NCBI GenBank assembly: GCA_022059125.1
Contig: JAEUWY010000002.1
Location: 2,852,001-2,916,000 of the forward strand
DNA from: Corynespora cassiicola
Lineage: Eukaryota; Ascomycota; Dothideomycetes; Pleosporales; Corynesporascaceae
Direction: 5' to 3'
Length of the DNA: 64,000 nucleotides
Every line of letters starts with the position of its first letter. Positions within the stretch are counted from its first letter, which is position 1. A program made the translations under genes and the position numbers. Below the pieces are notes generated by a model. It had not been told where the DNA came from. It did not search any database and worked only from the letters and a program-made list of their open reading frames with translations. Positions 1-10,880 of the stretch are shown here, piece after piece.

Positions 1-1508
1 CCCATTCGCACAGCTATTCACGCCCTATTCACGCCCCCATCTGGCCTCCAATCCGAGACAAAGCACCAGACGAAGGCGTTCCAACCAACACCATCATCCC
101 TTGACTCCAGCTCGTTCTCGCTTTCTCACATGGGCGTTGAGGGGGCCAGCATGTGGGACCCTCTGCTCGGCCCTGCAGCTCAATGTTTCCGCTCCATGTG
201 CGACGAGACACCGGGACATGAAACTTTTCTCTTTGTACCGCCATACACTTCTCCATCCCGGCACGGCGGCACCGTGTCACTGCGCGCACTCGCTTTGGCC
301 GTGTCCTGGGCAGTCCAAAGCTTAGCGGGCACCTCGTCCTCCATCGCGGTGGGCAGCACCGACACAAGCTTTGGCTGACCCGCATGTACGTACAAACCGC
401 CCTGCCCGTCTGCACCCGCAAACTGCAGACTGCCAACAGCACCCGTGACGGCCCGGCAGCTCTCGACGTCTCGAAACCGTAGGTACCGAACTAGCCTTGG
501 CGCTTGGAAACAAACGAGAGCCGTGTGCGAGCGGATAAGCCGGCCGGACGAACAGCCACAGGGTACCTAGGTAGGCACTATCCGGCCTGGTCGCCACTGG
601 GGCCCGGCGACATTGAGCCGCTGGACGTACTATGTAGACTGTGATGGCGACATGGAACGAAAATTCGTGTCAACCGTTCCATCGTGTGCATCGAGCCGGC
701 TCAAGGGCCCAGACGGACTCGTCTCCGTAAGCGCCTGGGGCAGCAGCCTGCCAGCCTGCCTGCCTGCCTGCCTGCCTGCCAGGCCAATCTGCCACCCAAG
801 CTCGCCTCGCGGAACGGTTTCGCCAAGGTGTCGTGAACGGCGGTTGCCGGCCAGCATGCCTTGCTGCCAGCCAAGCTGGGCTCGGGGAGAGTGGCTCGAT
901 ATTAACGAGAGGGGGAGGCGATCGGCCACGGCCATGGCTAAATCCATGGCTATTCTCCAATCGTTTGCTGCGAGGGCGAGGCGAGGCGAGGCGATGCGAG
1001 GGCGAAAGCGAGGAGCGAGGTGTGAACGGCCAGCGCCTTCACGCCAGCAGCCAGAGGCAGCGCGACAGGAGAATAAAAAGCCAGGCGTCGCCGCCATTGG
1101 ACTGCAGCCATCCGACCGGCCCTTTTTCTCCCTTGGAGCCTCTGAGGCTGGTGGTGTGGGCATCCCAACCTGAAACGGCAATGGTCTTGAACCTGGGCTA
1201 GCGGCTGCTCTGCGCTGCTTGGAAAACGGGCGCTGCAATCCCGTCTCGAGCCTGTTCGGCCTGCCAACCTTCGACACTCAACACCACGACCCGTTTCACG
1301 ACCACGCCCACGTCGCTCCGCCCGCCCACCGCTGCTCCGCTGCACCGCTGCAATCGCTGCACCGCCCGCGACACCCGCAACACACCCTGCCATCGCCTGC
1401 CAACGCCTGCGAGCCCGCCCGCCCTCGCCACATCCCCGTGCGACCCTGCCAGGAGGCCAACAATCGTGATACAGGCCCGCCGGGGCTGCTCAGGGACTGC
1501 ACGACGCC
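1..1508. other. Upstream region and 5' leader of the first gene
   Basis: No gene is supported here. The stretch from about 1260 to 1508 is C-rich, pyrimidine-biased and lies directly before the start at 1509, as expected for a long 5' leader. A reading frame from an ATG at 1219 runs past the main start in another frame, so if transcription starts upstream it would be an overlapping upstream ORF. Short simple repeats occur at 755-780 (CCTG units) and around 970-1020 (GGCGA-like units). A TACCTAGGTAGG motif lies near 563-576. Confidence 0.5.
755..780. repeat. (CCTG)n microsatellite
   Basis: About six uninterrupted CCTG/TGCC tetranucleotide units are visible. The repeat lies in non-coding DNA upstream of the first gene and is probably length-polymorphic. 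Confidence 0.9.
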
Positions 1509-3898
1509 ATGGGGCGACACAGCAGCCACGACGGCGACCGCCCCGAGCCCAACCCCAATGCCGGCGCAACCCCCAATGCGAACAATCCCAACGTCTTTGA
1601 CGACGAATACGCCCTGGACGTCGATGTAGATGAGGACGACTTCATGCCGTCCGTGTCGGATGGCTTCCGGCCGCCAACCAACACGGCGAGGGATGGAGGC
1701 GACGGGCCCAGACACGACTACGGCCGCGACGACGCCTCGCACCCACAGTACGCCGCCACAAAGGCCCAGCCGGGACAGGAGAGCGACCTGCGTCGGCTGG
1801 CGACGCGCAACAGCACCATCAAGCCGCCCGTGTCGCGAGACTCGATAGCCCACGATGCACGCCACGCCGGCACACACGCCCGGGGGCCCAGCTCGCCCTC
1901 GGTCTCCCTCCAGCATCGCGCCTCCGTCAGCTCCACCGCCTCGTTCGCGACCATGACCCGCTCAGAGAGCCCTTTGGGCACCGGCCCCAGTCATCCGTAC
2001 GGCATGTACCCGCAAAACACCATGGCCCGGACCGCCAGCATCGCTACCACATCGACTGCACGCGTGCCACACCGTTCCATGTCGCTCCAGCGGCCCGCAC
2101 ATCCCTACGCCATGTACTCGCAGAATGTCGTCGTCGATGACGATGATGTCGAGCCGCCCGTCATGCAGCAGCCTGCCATGCCGCCGCTGCAGACGTCCAT
2201 TCCTCTCGGATTTCCCGGCATAGCCTCTGGCTACCACCGCCAGATAGGCCCCGATGGCGAGGAGCAGGACATTATCGGACCCGACGGACACACGGAGCAG
2301 CTTCCCCCATATTCACGATACCCAGAAGAAGGCCCCACCAAAGCTGCAATGGCTGCCGAAGCCAGCGCGACGCCAGTCGACCGAAACCAGAACCCATTCG
2401 AGCCACCCTATGGGTCTGCCAACTATGAGCCTGCAAGCGATATCCCCACGTCTCCATCACCGCCTTCTCCCGTTTCGCCTTCTCTTCCAGCGCTCAACGC
2501 TGCTCGTCTCCCACCACAACGGCCAGAGACCCAGACTGGCGGCGTTGCCGAGAGGACGGCTGCAAACGTTCCCGTCACGACATCGTTACTGTCCGCCTCG
2601 GAGGAAGGCGTCTCGGAGAAGGAAGAGCCAGTCCAAAAAACCGGAGGATGGCGCTCCAAGAAGCTGTGGGGCAAGGTACCAATCGGCGTTGCCTTGGTTC
2701 TGCTCTTGCTTTTACTCATATTCGCCATCATATTGGGTGCCGCCCTTGGTACCTTTGTGGCGAAGAACAAGGGCAAGGACAAGGGACCCAAGCACGACGA
2801 GGAAAAGCCGGAAGAACCGTGAGTTGCGTCCTTGTAATTGCAAACAATAGCTAACAGTCTCGCAGCATACCTCAGATAACCGGGCCCAGCGGCTCCCTGT
2901 TTGATGCCACACCCATCCCAACGCCGTCATCATTACCTCCTCTCCCGACTGGCGGATTCTCGCTTCCGCTGGGCATTCCCCAGGAAAGCAGTCCAGGCTG
3001 CCTGGTCCAGCCAAATCAACTATCGGCATGGTCCTGCAAGATGACTTTTGCGCCTCTGATGATCACCGTCAATACCACTGGCGGCCCAATGGCCTCCATG
3101 GAAGCCTTTGACAAGCCGCAAGGAACCATCCAATACGGCCTGCAGCCCCCATCGCTGATTGTGCAGCCAATGCAATTGGTGACTGACCTCGACTACAAAG
3201 CCTTTGGTCCCGCCTATCATTTCATCGCCAGGTACGACAAGATTGTCGTGCTAAAGTCGGATGAATTTGCGGCCGGTGCTGCGTATGACAAGCGACAAGT
3301 CGAACCCCCACCGTTCCGCCACCGCTTCCAGGTTCTACCCGGTGACACCCCGTGGTACTGCTACTGGAACCAGACATATATCGAAGGGTACATTTATGTG
3401 CAAGACAACTCGACAGCCGCCAGCTTTACCAGCTTCCCATCCGCCTGGCCTTCGGACATTTACGGGACCTCGATACCATTCGCAACAAGCACGCCTTCCA
3501 CAGCTGCCGATACCCCTCTCGTCAACACTGCCACACCCTCTGCGAGCCCCACGCCCAACGTCAAGGCCCGCGGCGACGACGGCCTCCCCCGCATGGCCCC
3601 CTACCCGCGCGTAGTCAAGATTGAAGAACGCCGACTCCCTCAGTCCCCCCAGCCCTACTGTCAAAAGATGCGCCTCCTCGATAGTGGCCAGGTCACGCCC
3701 GCCACCGACGGAAACGAGTACCCCATCATCATCAAGCTGCAGGTCGACGACCCGTCGTACGCCGACTTTTACGACACGGATCCCTTGCCCACGACCACAT
3801 CGGACAGCTCGGACAGCAGCGACGACAAGCGGAAGCGCGACCTCAAGAAGCGACGCGATCCGGCGAATGCGTGCCATTGCCAGTGGATGTTTCAGTAA
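1509..3898 (+). CDS. Single-pass fungal membrane protein (DUF7820-like)
   Basis: Two exons, 1509-2818 and 2866-3898, joined by a 47-nt intron (GTGAGT donor, CTAAC branch, GCAG acceptor), give about 780 residues. The first ~385 residues are disordered and rich in Ser, Pro, Asp and His. One strong transmembrane helix follows at about 390-418 (VPIGVALVLL...), then a Lys-rich stop-transfer stretch. The ~360-residue C-terminal part contains a conserved-looking region with several Cys and Trp (GCLVQPNQLSAWSCKMTF) and ends in a basic tail after a Ser/Asp run. The topology suggests a cytosolic disordered tail and a lumenal or extracellular globular domain. It resembles the fungal family I recall as DUF7820; function is unknown. 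The ATG at 1509 is the first in frame after the leader. The gene model is solid; the family name is from memory. Confidence 0.85.
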
Positions 3899-4792
3899 AT
3901 AAAACCGCATTGTTCGGTCTGCCCGCCCCGTTTATATATACCTCTATCCTCTTTTACGTTGGGCCTTTTTTTTCCTTCTCTCAAACGCGTTTTCGGAATG
4001 AGCGTGTCGTCCTTGGAGCATTGTGTTGCAGGCAAATCAATTCATCAGTCGGTCAGTCGGTCAGTCAGTCAGTCTTATCGTGAGCATTTCCACACGTCGA
4101 AGCTTGCATTTTCAGGGATTCTTCTTTTTTTTTCCAACCGGCGACGCGGGAGTTGATTTTTTTCTTCCCCATTCTCAAGCCATCATCTCCCTTTTTTTCC
4201 CGATTGGAGTCCCGTCTTGTAGGGCGCGGCGGAAAAGAGCGCCCAACGCCCCTGTTTTTTCTTTTCTTGTACCTTACTTTTTTTGCGACTTTGGCTGCGA
4301 GCGCGCGGGCGGGGAAGGGCGATATGGAACATCCGCGATGATGCGATTGGTGCGTGGCGTTTTATTAAAGAAAGGTAATGATTTCTTTTTTCATTTTTTG
4401 GGAGATCTCTTGCAGGGATGGGGGATGTGGCATTGCCATGCCTTTGTTCTTTTCCTGGGGAGATTGGGGTGGGGGTGGAGAAGAGGCCGTCTGTTACCTT
4501 TTTCTTTTTCACGGAAGCATGAATGTTGATGTTGATGGAGTCTGTCTTTGTTTGGAAGGCCTGTGTTTTGGTTGAATTTGTAATTTCTTAGGTTGAGCAT
4601 TGTTGGTTTGCATGGGTGGGGAGGGCGTGGGGATAGAAGGGTTTGAGGGTAGTTGGAGGATGTTCTGCATTGTGGGGAGAGGGATAGGCTGGTAGCCGAG
4701 CAGACAGACAGATTAAATACAGTTTACTTGGAGACCCAAGTGTGCTGGGTTTGGGGTGTGAGGTCTTGTTTGGGGCTATCTTGTGCAGATCC
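3899..4792. other. T-rich 3' flank without a supported gene
   Basis: The 3' flank of the first gene has many T runs (for example 4124-4132 and 4190-4198) and no reading frame with gene-like composition. Frames at 4023-4529 are low-complexity Phe-rich translations of the T runs and are not supported as genes. Confidence 0.5.
4045..4074. repeat. (CAGT)n microsatellite
   Basis: About seven CAGT/CGGT tetranucleotide units lie in the 3' flank of the membrane protein gene. Confidence 0.85.
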
Positions 4793-5112
4793 ATTGCGAC
4801 CAGCATTCACCTTCTCACTTCTGTGTCTATTGCGACCAGCGCTAATCTTGTTACTGCTGTGTCTATTGCGACCAACACTGATTGTATTACTGCTGTGTCT
4901 ATTGCGACCAGCATTCACCTTATCACTTCTGTGTTTATTGTGGCCAGCGCTAATCTTGTTACTACTGTGCCTGCGTGGCCAGTGTTAGCTTTCTCACTGT
5001 TGTGCCCGTGTGGCCAGACATTTCATACATTCTTCGTGTTTTCAGGGCATGGGACACCCTTTTGTGGACTGCGTTGACATTGTCACTGCTGCGCCTGTGC
5101 GGCCAGCTGTTC
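4793..5112. repeat. 36-bp minisatellite, about 8-9 imperfect copies
   Basis: Units start every 36 bp at 4793, 4829, 4865, 4901, 4937, 4973 and 5009, with decayed copies to about 5112. The core is ATTGCGACCAGC followed by a TCAC/TTAC-rich half ending CTGTGTCT. Early copies are nearly identical and later ones drift (GCGACC becomes GTGGCC). The 36-bp period is 12 codons, so the repeat is open in a plus frame (IATSANLVTAVS-like units), but there is no gene context, so I do not call it coding. Confidence 0.9.
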
Positions 5113-5900
5113 GAAGTCTTCAAAATTCCCCAGACCTGCTCAGCTAGGACTAAACATATATGAAAAACAGTAGATAAAAACAGCGGTTAAAAAATCAGCT
5201 CAATTCATACAGTCATTTAAATGAAGTTCGCCAGTAAGGATTCAAATTTTTGTTGTCAGTGATGCGGTGGGTAGCCTTGGAACGGCCTTAACATTGAGAC
5301 TGCTCCAATCGACTTGGCTTGGGATAAGGCCTATCATACTGCTACCAAGATATTGGTTTTCTTGTACTGCCCTCCAGGGCTCTTGAGGAGGGAGCAGGCC
5401 ACAGAAAGAGTACACAAATGGGATGGTTACAGCTTAGGGAGACTTTGTTGATGATTTTAAGTTGAACATAAATATCCTGATCACCTCTGAATATTCCATA
5501 AGCACTCTTGAGAATGCACCGTATACCTACCTGGTAGCAATGTACGTTCGCGTGATGTGCCTAGCACTCGACATCTGCCTGCCGGCTAGGTAGGTAGAAG
5601 TGCACTCTGTATGCAATTTTACTCCACATTATATATCGTATTGGCAGTTAGATTTATCTCCGTAATTCAGCTTAAAAGAAGTTGACAACTGGTCAATAGC
5701 TTTTCCCAGACGCGTTGCCTGAGCATCCATTCACTTAGAATGACGCGCTAAGCCACTAGCGTCTTGGCAAAACTACGCGCGCCATATACAAATCTCTCAC
5801 CTCCGCCCCACCCTCTCTTTTCTTCTCTTCGTGGTCTGATTCAATGTAAGTATGCCCTGCAAGCTACACCCATCGTGCAGTGTGTCTAACCCATCCGTAG
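5113..5900. other. AT-rich spacer with a candidate 5' UTR intron at its end
   Basis: Nothing gene-like is seen up to about 5800. TACCTACCTGG and CTAGGTAGGTAG motifs occur at about 5525 and 5586. A plausible intron (GTAAGT donor at 5846, CTAAC branch, TAG acceptor at 5900) ends immediately before the ATG of the relic gene at 5901, so the relic probably had a spliced 5' UTR. Confidence 0.5.
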
Positions 5901-6724
5901 ATGTCGGAAAACATTACGAATCAAAACCTCCAATCCCCCTGGAGCCAAGCGGCACCCAACAGCCAGAATCAGCTGCCGCTGCAGCCTCAGTCCCAGAATC
6001 AAGACCTTCAACAGGACACAAGCCCAAACCCACAGCTCATAGACGTCATAGTCCAGCTCCAACAGCAACAACAAGATTTCCTCCAGCAATTGCAGCGGCA
6101 ACAAGACTCCCTACGGGAATTTCGACAGCAACTTCAACAGCTACAACTTCAATTTCAGCAATAACAAGACCACCTCCAGCAAGCCACTGCCGATCTGCTA
6201 GAATTTTCACGGACCCGACCATCCTCCCAGGGTGTATCTTAGGAGCCCCCGGAACAGACGTTGACCCAGGCTTCACGTAAGTTGATTCCTATTCTTGCGC
6301 ATCTGGAACTTAACTAACTAGATTAGAACCTGGCAATTCCAACATCGCACGAGACCCTAGCAGCCAGAGGTCGACAATGACACTCCAAGATCGCAGACCC
6401 ACCAGTCCCAAAGATGTAGCCGACGCCAAACAAGTTTTCGTCAAGATCAAAAACAGAATTCAAGAGGCATTGGAAGAGAATAAACCATGCAAGCCAATTG
6501 GTCAAGCTGCCATCGATTGGCTCCTAGCTATCCCAGAAGTCGCAGAAGAGGTTAGGCAGACGCTGCTGCCAGCGATATCCCACTGGAATATCGAATTGCT
6601 ACTACAGACCTCCCAAGGCCCACCTCAAAGCCATCAAATCAATGACTTGGCTGCTCAGACACTCGATACACAGGATAGCTCGGGCCAGCGTACAGCTGGA
6701 GCGTCCCGGTCTAGCTACGGATAG
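5901..6724 (+). pseudogene. Decayed gene: Gln-rich coiled-coil protein with in-frame stops
   Basis: The ATG at 5901 opens a Gln-rich, probably coiled-coil frame (LQQQQQDFLQQLQRQQ). It stops at TAA 6162-6164 and TAG 6238-6240, yet the same frame remains coherent after each stop (QDHLQQATADLLEF; EPPEQTLTQ). A clean intron (GTAAGT donor at 6277, CTAAC branch, TAG acceptor at 6326) joins in phase to a second exon with a helical segment (DAKQVFVKIKNRIQEALEEN; WLLAIPEVAEEVRQTLLP). That exon ends at TAG 6724. The TAA and first TAG read as CAA and CAG with one C-to-T change, as RIP or cytosine deamination would give. The original family is not recognised; a transposon gag-like or a host gene are both possible. 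Alternatively, only the 87-residue frame 5901-6164 is expressed. Confidence 0.55.
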
Positions 6725-8979
6725 GTCACTCCTGAAGTGAGCTCGCCCGCTTTGGGCCACGGATACGTTTACGGTTTCAGATGGTGCAGATGAGGTTGTG
6801 GAACAGGCATCAACGCCTACCTCAAGGACAGATGGAAAGATGTTTATGGTTATGTTGCAGCTTTGCTGTCACAGCTTTCAAAGCCTCCAGAGATTTTCGG
6901 TTGCTTCTTTTCTTTTTTATCATGTCTTCTCGACATTGTTTTGTCTTCGGTTGTGACGCGGACCCTTTGTGGACGTATGGGCAATGTAGACCCCTTGCTG
7001 ATGCATGCCATTTACTACGTGCGGACCCATTTAGGACGCATGACTAGTTGCATATGTACTGTAAATATGAATTTTCTCTGCTCTTCAATATGCTCCCAAT
7101 GCGTGATGCTCCTCCGCCGGGATGCCACGCTAGTTCTGCTCGTGTACCTAAATTTAGCATAGGTATCCTGTCGCTGGAGTTTCTTGGTCGATATACTCAA
7201 GTTCATGAATATCGGTGACTCGAATAATGCTAGGGAGCTAAGAAAGTTCCTCATAATGTGTCTTGAGAAGGGATATACAGAAGTGCATATACAGCCAACA
7301 TATGTTTCAGGGAGGTCATCACATTGAATTGCATTTATAATAAACTGAGAAATTCATATGAGACCTTTCCTTGCATCAAATCAAAACAAAGATGACAGTG
7401 TAGTCTGTTTCAACACCTCCAAAGCTACAGGCGAGCGCATAGCCATAAAACATGTCACTCCGGATCTCTTCGAGTCCCATGACCTGCGCTTACCACATTC
7501 CAGGGCTGCTTAAGGTTGATCTTGTGCTATGCTAGAATGTCATGAGGCTGGAATCAAGCGCCACGTAGGAAGGGTCCAGTAGTTTTCAAGATTCTGATCC
7601 AGGTTATCCGGGGGCAATCAAAGTTGCCAGCAGGAGACTGTAGGAAACTGTCGTCGTGCTACCTCTATGAAGTTTCCAAGAAGCGTTTGGCATTTGATGC
7701 TGTCTCATTGAGCAGCCAGCCCTACCCGATCATGCATCAATATGATAGGCACGGGACCCTGCTTGCGCTTTTGACTAGGAATTCCAAGTGACGTTCTCCT
7801 GGGACCAACTTGGTCTCCTTATCTGGGTAAGAGATGAATTTTGGGTGTGGAGGAATGAGCCACTAACCTGAAAAACTGCCCAGGGTGGCTCCTACCTACC
7901 TAAGCAGGTATCTAATGCGTGGGCACGTGGTCCCGCGATCCCCACAGCCACCGGCCATGTGCCAGCCCCAGGCTTAGCGCTACCAAGGCAAGTATATCTT
8001 TACTAACAAATCTTAACTCTCAAATACATAAGGTCGGGTTTATTCCACCAATAGCATTAGTCAAGTCTAGAAAGTGGGGTCCCGAAAAGTTGCAAATGAA
8101 AAAAGGAAGTGAACAGCATGCAGTCAGCTTACTGGACTAAAAATAGGTAGAGAGTATAAAACTGTTGCTAAGGCGCGTTATTGGATTTATTAGATGGACG
8201 ATCACTACGTACTCGCAAAACATTCATGGCATTGCTTTTTCAGGCAACACAACACTTAACTTTAAAATTCACTCAGACCATGGTACTCGATCTGACTCAC
8301 TCCTGAGTCTCCTTAACCCTCATAGTACCTTCAATGTATCGCTAGGGTGGGGAAGATAGCATTCTAATATAATGAAAATGTATTTACAAGTGAACCTGGT
8401 GAAATACTTGTAAAGGGACTACACAGTGTTCAAGAAAAAGGCTGTTTTAGGTAAATGTAATGCTAAAAAATTGTGAGCAAAATATAATTAACTTGATTTT
8501 TCTCTTTTTCTCGCAGGCTTGCTGCGCGAAAACAACACAAAAGGTGTTAATATTTCTCAATAGCACTGAAACAAATTACTCTGTGGGGATCCTGGGACAG
8601 GGCTGGAAGTGGAGCGTCGACATTCGAACAAGCGGCGATTGATGTGATTCTAGACTAAGACACGGCCGCTATTCTGTTCCTCAGCTATGGTCGCTCTTAT
8701 TTTAATCCTTCAAGTTACGTCTCTAACTTCCTTTTTTGTACATTGTCTATTAATTTACAGATCATTCGTTTAATTAAAGTTTCTCTACCATTGAAATCTA
8801 TTTTTATAAAAGTGGTCAACTTTTTCTTTTTTATATTTCTTACGTGCGTAATTCTTGCGTGTGGTGATTCCCCTATATAAGACATGGGTACAGTCAAGAA
8901 AGGATCACATAGTTGAATCAAATTTGTATTAGATGAGATTCAATCGAAAGAAAGTTTTTCTACTAATATTTGAGCAGCA
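6725..8979. other. AT-rich region without a supported gene
   Basis: About 2.2 kb without a convincing coding frame. The segment 8160-8970 is strongly AT-rich compared with the rest of the window. A CCTACCTACCTAAGCAGGTA motif lies at about 7892-7911. This could hold further degraded remnants of the relic gene at 5901, but I see no recognisable transposase or reverse transcriptase motif. Confidence 0.5.
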
Positions 8980-9764
8980 ATGATAAAGTCTTTGATATTT
9001 TCTGCAACTATTGCGATATTTGCGGGAGTTACAGAATCAACAAACTGTCAACCGGGACTCGACTATTGTGGTTACAACTTATTAATAAGAGGTATTTTCT
9101 CCAAAATGATAATTACAATATGTCTCTAACATGGAAAGTAGCTCCAAAAAATTACTATCCCTATATTACAGCGTCACTCCGCGAAAGTAGTCAACCCCTA
9201 GATGATACACACATTCGGTTCACACTATTTCGCTGCATTGGTACACCAGACGGCGATATCGAAATCTTCAATTTTTGCGGCGAAGACAGTTGCGTTGACG
9301 GGGGCACTAACAGGAGTGACTACTGCGCTACAGCTCCATCATCTTCATCATCATCAGGCAGCCTATCTTCCACACCATCCGCCTTGTCAAGCCCTCTACA
9401 AACGGGATCGTCGGTAGCCGAGCCTACAGACAGCTCAGGGAATAACCGGGATCACATTGATAAGGCTATCGGTATCAGTGTTGGAGTATCAGTATTTATA
9501 GCTGCCTTAGTCGCCGCCGGAATTGTGTTTGCTCGGCGGAGACAAGCTCGCAAGGTCATCGAGATGTCAGAACTGAACCAGTCAGGAAGCATCTCAGGGA
9601 TAGCCACGCCCGAAATTAGTATCGAGGGAGCAGTGACAGAAATGAGCGCCGAGGGAGCAAGGGCCGAAATGACTGGTACTGGTCCAGCTCAAGGGCGACC
9701 GGACTGGAGCGCGAGTATATCTGAGCTCGATCCAGCTTCTCAAATGTGCGCGGAGCTGCGGTAA
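8980..9764 (+). CDS. Small secreted-then-anchored membrane protein
   Basis: Two exons, 8980-9091 and 9139-9764, give about 245 residues. The ATG at 8980 was chosen because it opens a signal peptide (MIKSLIFSATIAIFAGVTES) followed by a cysteine motif CQPGLDYCGYNLL. A short intron (branch CTAAC, acceptor AAG) restores the frame into LFRCIGTPDGD, CGEDSC and CVDGGTNRSDYC. A Ser-rich linker, one transmembrane helix (AIGISVGVSVFIAALVAAGIVFA), an Arg-rich stop-transfer signal and a ~70-residue acidic tail with repeated EMSAEG/EISIEG-like elements follow. The N-terminal Cys-rich ectodomain is a pattern I know from fungal surface proteins; no function is assigned. A GTAAGA at 9761 might instead start a further intron and change the last residues. 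Confidence 0.75.
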
Positions 9765-9791
9765 GAAAATGCTTTTTTAAAATATATTACT

Positions 9792-9845
9792 ATATAGTTA
9801 ATTTGATAAAGCTAAAATTTTTTTAGCTTTCTAAATTAACTATAT
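9792..9845. repeat. 54-bp near-perfect inverted repeat between convergent genes
   Basis: The left arm 9792-9817 and right arm 9821-9845 pair as 13 bp (ATATAGTTAATTT), a 3/2-nt internal mismatch, then 10 bp (AAAGCTAAAA), with a 3-nt T loop. The palindrome lies 27 bp after the stop of the plus-strand gene and 60 bp beyond the stop of the minus-strand dehydrogenase. It could be a short palindromic (MITE-like) insertion or a bidirectional 3'-end hairpin. Confidence 0.85.
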
Positions 9846-9905
9846 TTTTGTTGGCTCCATGACCTAAAAGTGAAATATAAATAAAAATCGAGGACATGTG
9901 TAATA

Positions 9906-10880
9906 CTAGATTTTACTAGGGTCAGCCCAATACCTCCCTACCAAAAGTTTCCCTTTGTCCAACTTGTCAAGAGTTGCCGGAATCTCGTGAAATGGCACCT
10001 CTACTAGCAGTGGATCTATGGAGCCTTGCTGGAGCAAATGTAAAACACGATCCAAGTCTGCTTTAGATGCTCCTATCGACCCAGCTAGGGCCAGAGAGCG
10101 GGTGATGAGCAGATGAGTAGGTACGCGTGCTGTGTCCGTAGCGAGTCCGACGAGGACGACTGTCCCGCCCTCCTTTACGCTGGACAATGCTGCTTGAGTG
10201 GTTGATTCTGCTCCAACAAAATCGACAAATGCATCGAAAACCACATCCTTTGCCTGATCTGGGCTCTTGAAACACTCGGTGGCACCCAGGCGCTTAGCCT
10301 CCTCAAACTTGGACTCCATAATATCGAACCCATAGACAGTGGCGCCCTCGATGACCCCAAAAGCGAGTCCAGACATTCCCAACCCGCCAAGTCCGATGAC
10401 CCCGATGGTCCTGTTCTTTTTTGCCCCTGCACGAGAGACCACGGCTTGATACGACGTGGCAAGCGCATCTGTTGCTACAGCAGCTTGTGCAAAAGATACG
10501 CCCTCGGGAATTCGTCTGATTCGCGACACTGGTGGGGTTGCAAATTCTGCGTAGCCACCGTCAAACCCTAGCCCGATAGATTCGGCCCATTTTCGTTCTT
10601 CAACGGGTTGGCCCACATGGTATACAGCGACGCGGTCACCGGGACGATAGTCGATAACATTGGATCCGGTTTCGATGATTTCTCCAGCCACCTCATGGCC
10701 GAGGGTAATTGGACGCCTGAGAAGCCAGGAGTCGCCTTTTCCTTGGTAAATGTGGCAGTCGGAATGACACATGCCAGCTGCTTTGACACGGATCAGGACC
10801 TCGTCTGCGCCAGGCTGCGGTACTGGGATGTCTTTTAATTCTAAGCCATTGGCAGCATCACTGTACCGGTAGGCTTTCAT
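9906..10880 (-). CDS. Zinc-type alcohol dehydrogenase (MDR) without the structural-zinc lobe
   Basis: A single-exon 324-residue medium-chain dehydrogenase/reductase. The GroES-like domain carries GMCHSDCHI (catalytic zinc ligand Cys38) and GHEVAG (His62, Glu63). The Rossmann domain has GVIGLGGLGM, a GxGxxG nucleotide-binding motif. A probable NAD(P)-dependent alcohol or aldehyde reductase in the cytosol. Odd point: after GDRVAV the family normally has a four-cysteine structural-zinc loop (GCGxCxxCxxG...). Here the sequence goes straight through YHVGQPVEERKWAESIGLGFDGGYAEF without those cysteines, which also explains the length, about 20 residues below usual. No frameshift or intron consensus was seen at this point, so it looks like a real subfamily trait. 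Substrate unknown. Confidence 0.88.
   Translation of the reverse strand: MKAYRYSDAANGLELKDIPVPQPGADEVLIRVKAAGMCHSDCHIYQGKGDSWLLRRPITLGHEVAGEIIETGSNVIDYRPGDRVAVYHVGQPVEERKWAESIGLGFDGGYAEFATPPVSRIRRIPEGVSFAQAAVATDALATSYQAVVSRAGAKKNRTIGVIGLGGLGMSGLAFGVIEGATVYGFDIMESKFEEAKRLGATECFKSPDQAKDVVFDAFVDFVGAESTTQAALSSVKEGGTVVLVGLATDTARVPTHLLITRSLALAGSIGASKADLDRVLHLLQQGSIDPLLVEVPFHEIPATLDKLDKGKLLVGRYWADPSKI

Noticed and set aside
4653..5077. Repeat-containing frames over the minisatellite as a repeat protein
   Set aside because: Openness follows from the period being a multiple of three; no promoter, signal peptide or conserved flanks.
8970..9138. Non-ATG frame before the small membrane protein
   Set aside because: It starts with TTG and has no signal peptide; the ATG at 8980 with a short intron gives a better signal peptide and Cys motif.
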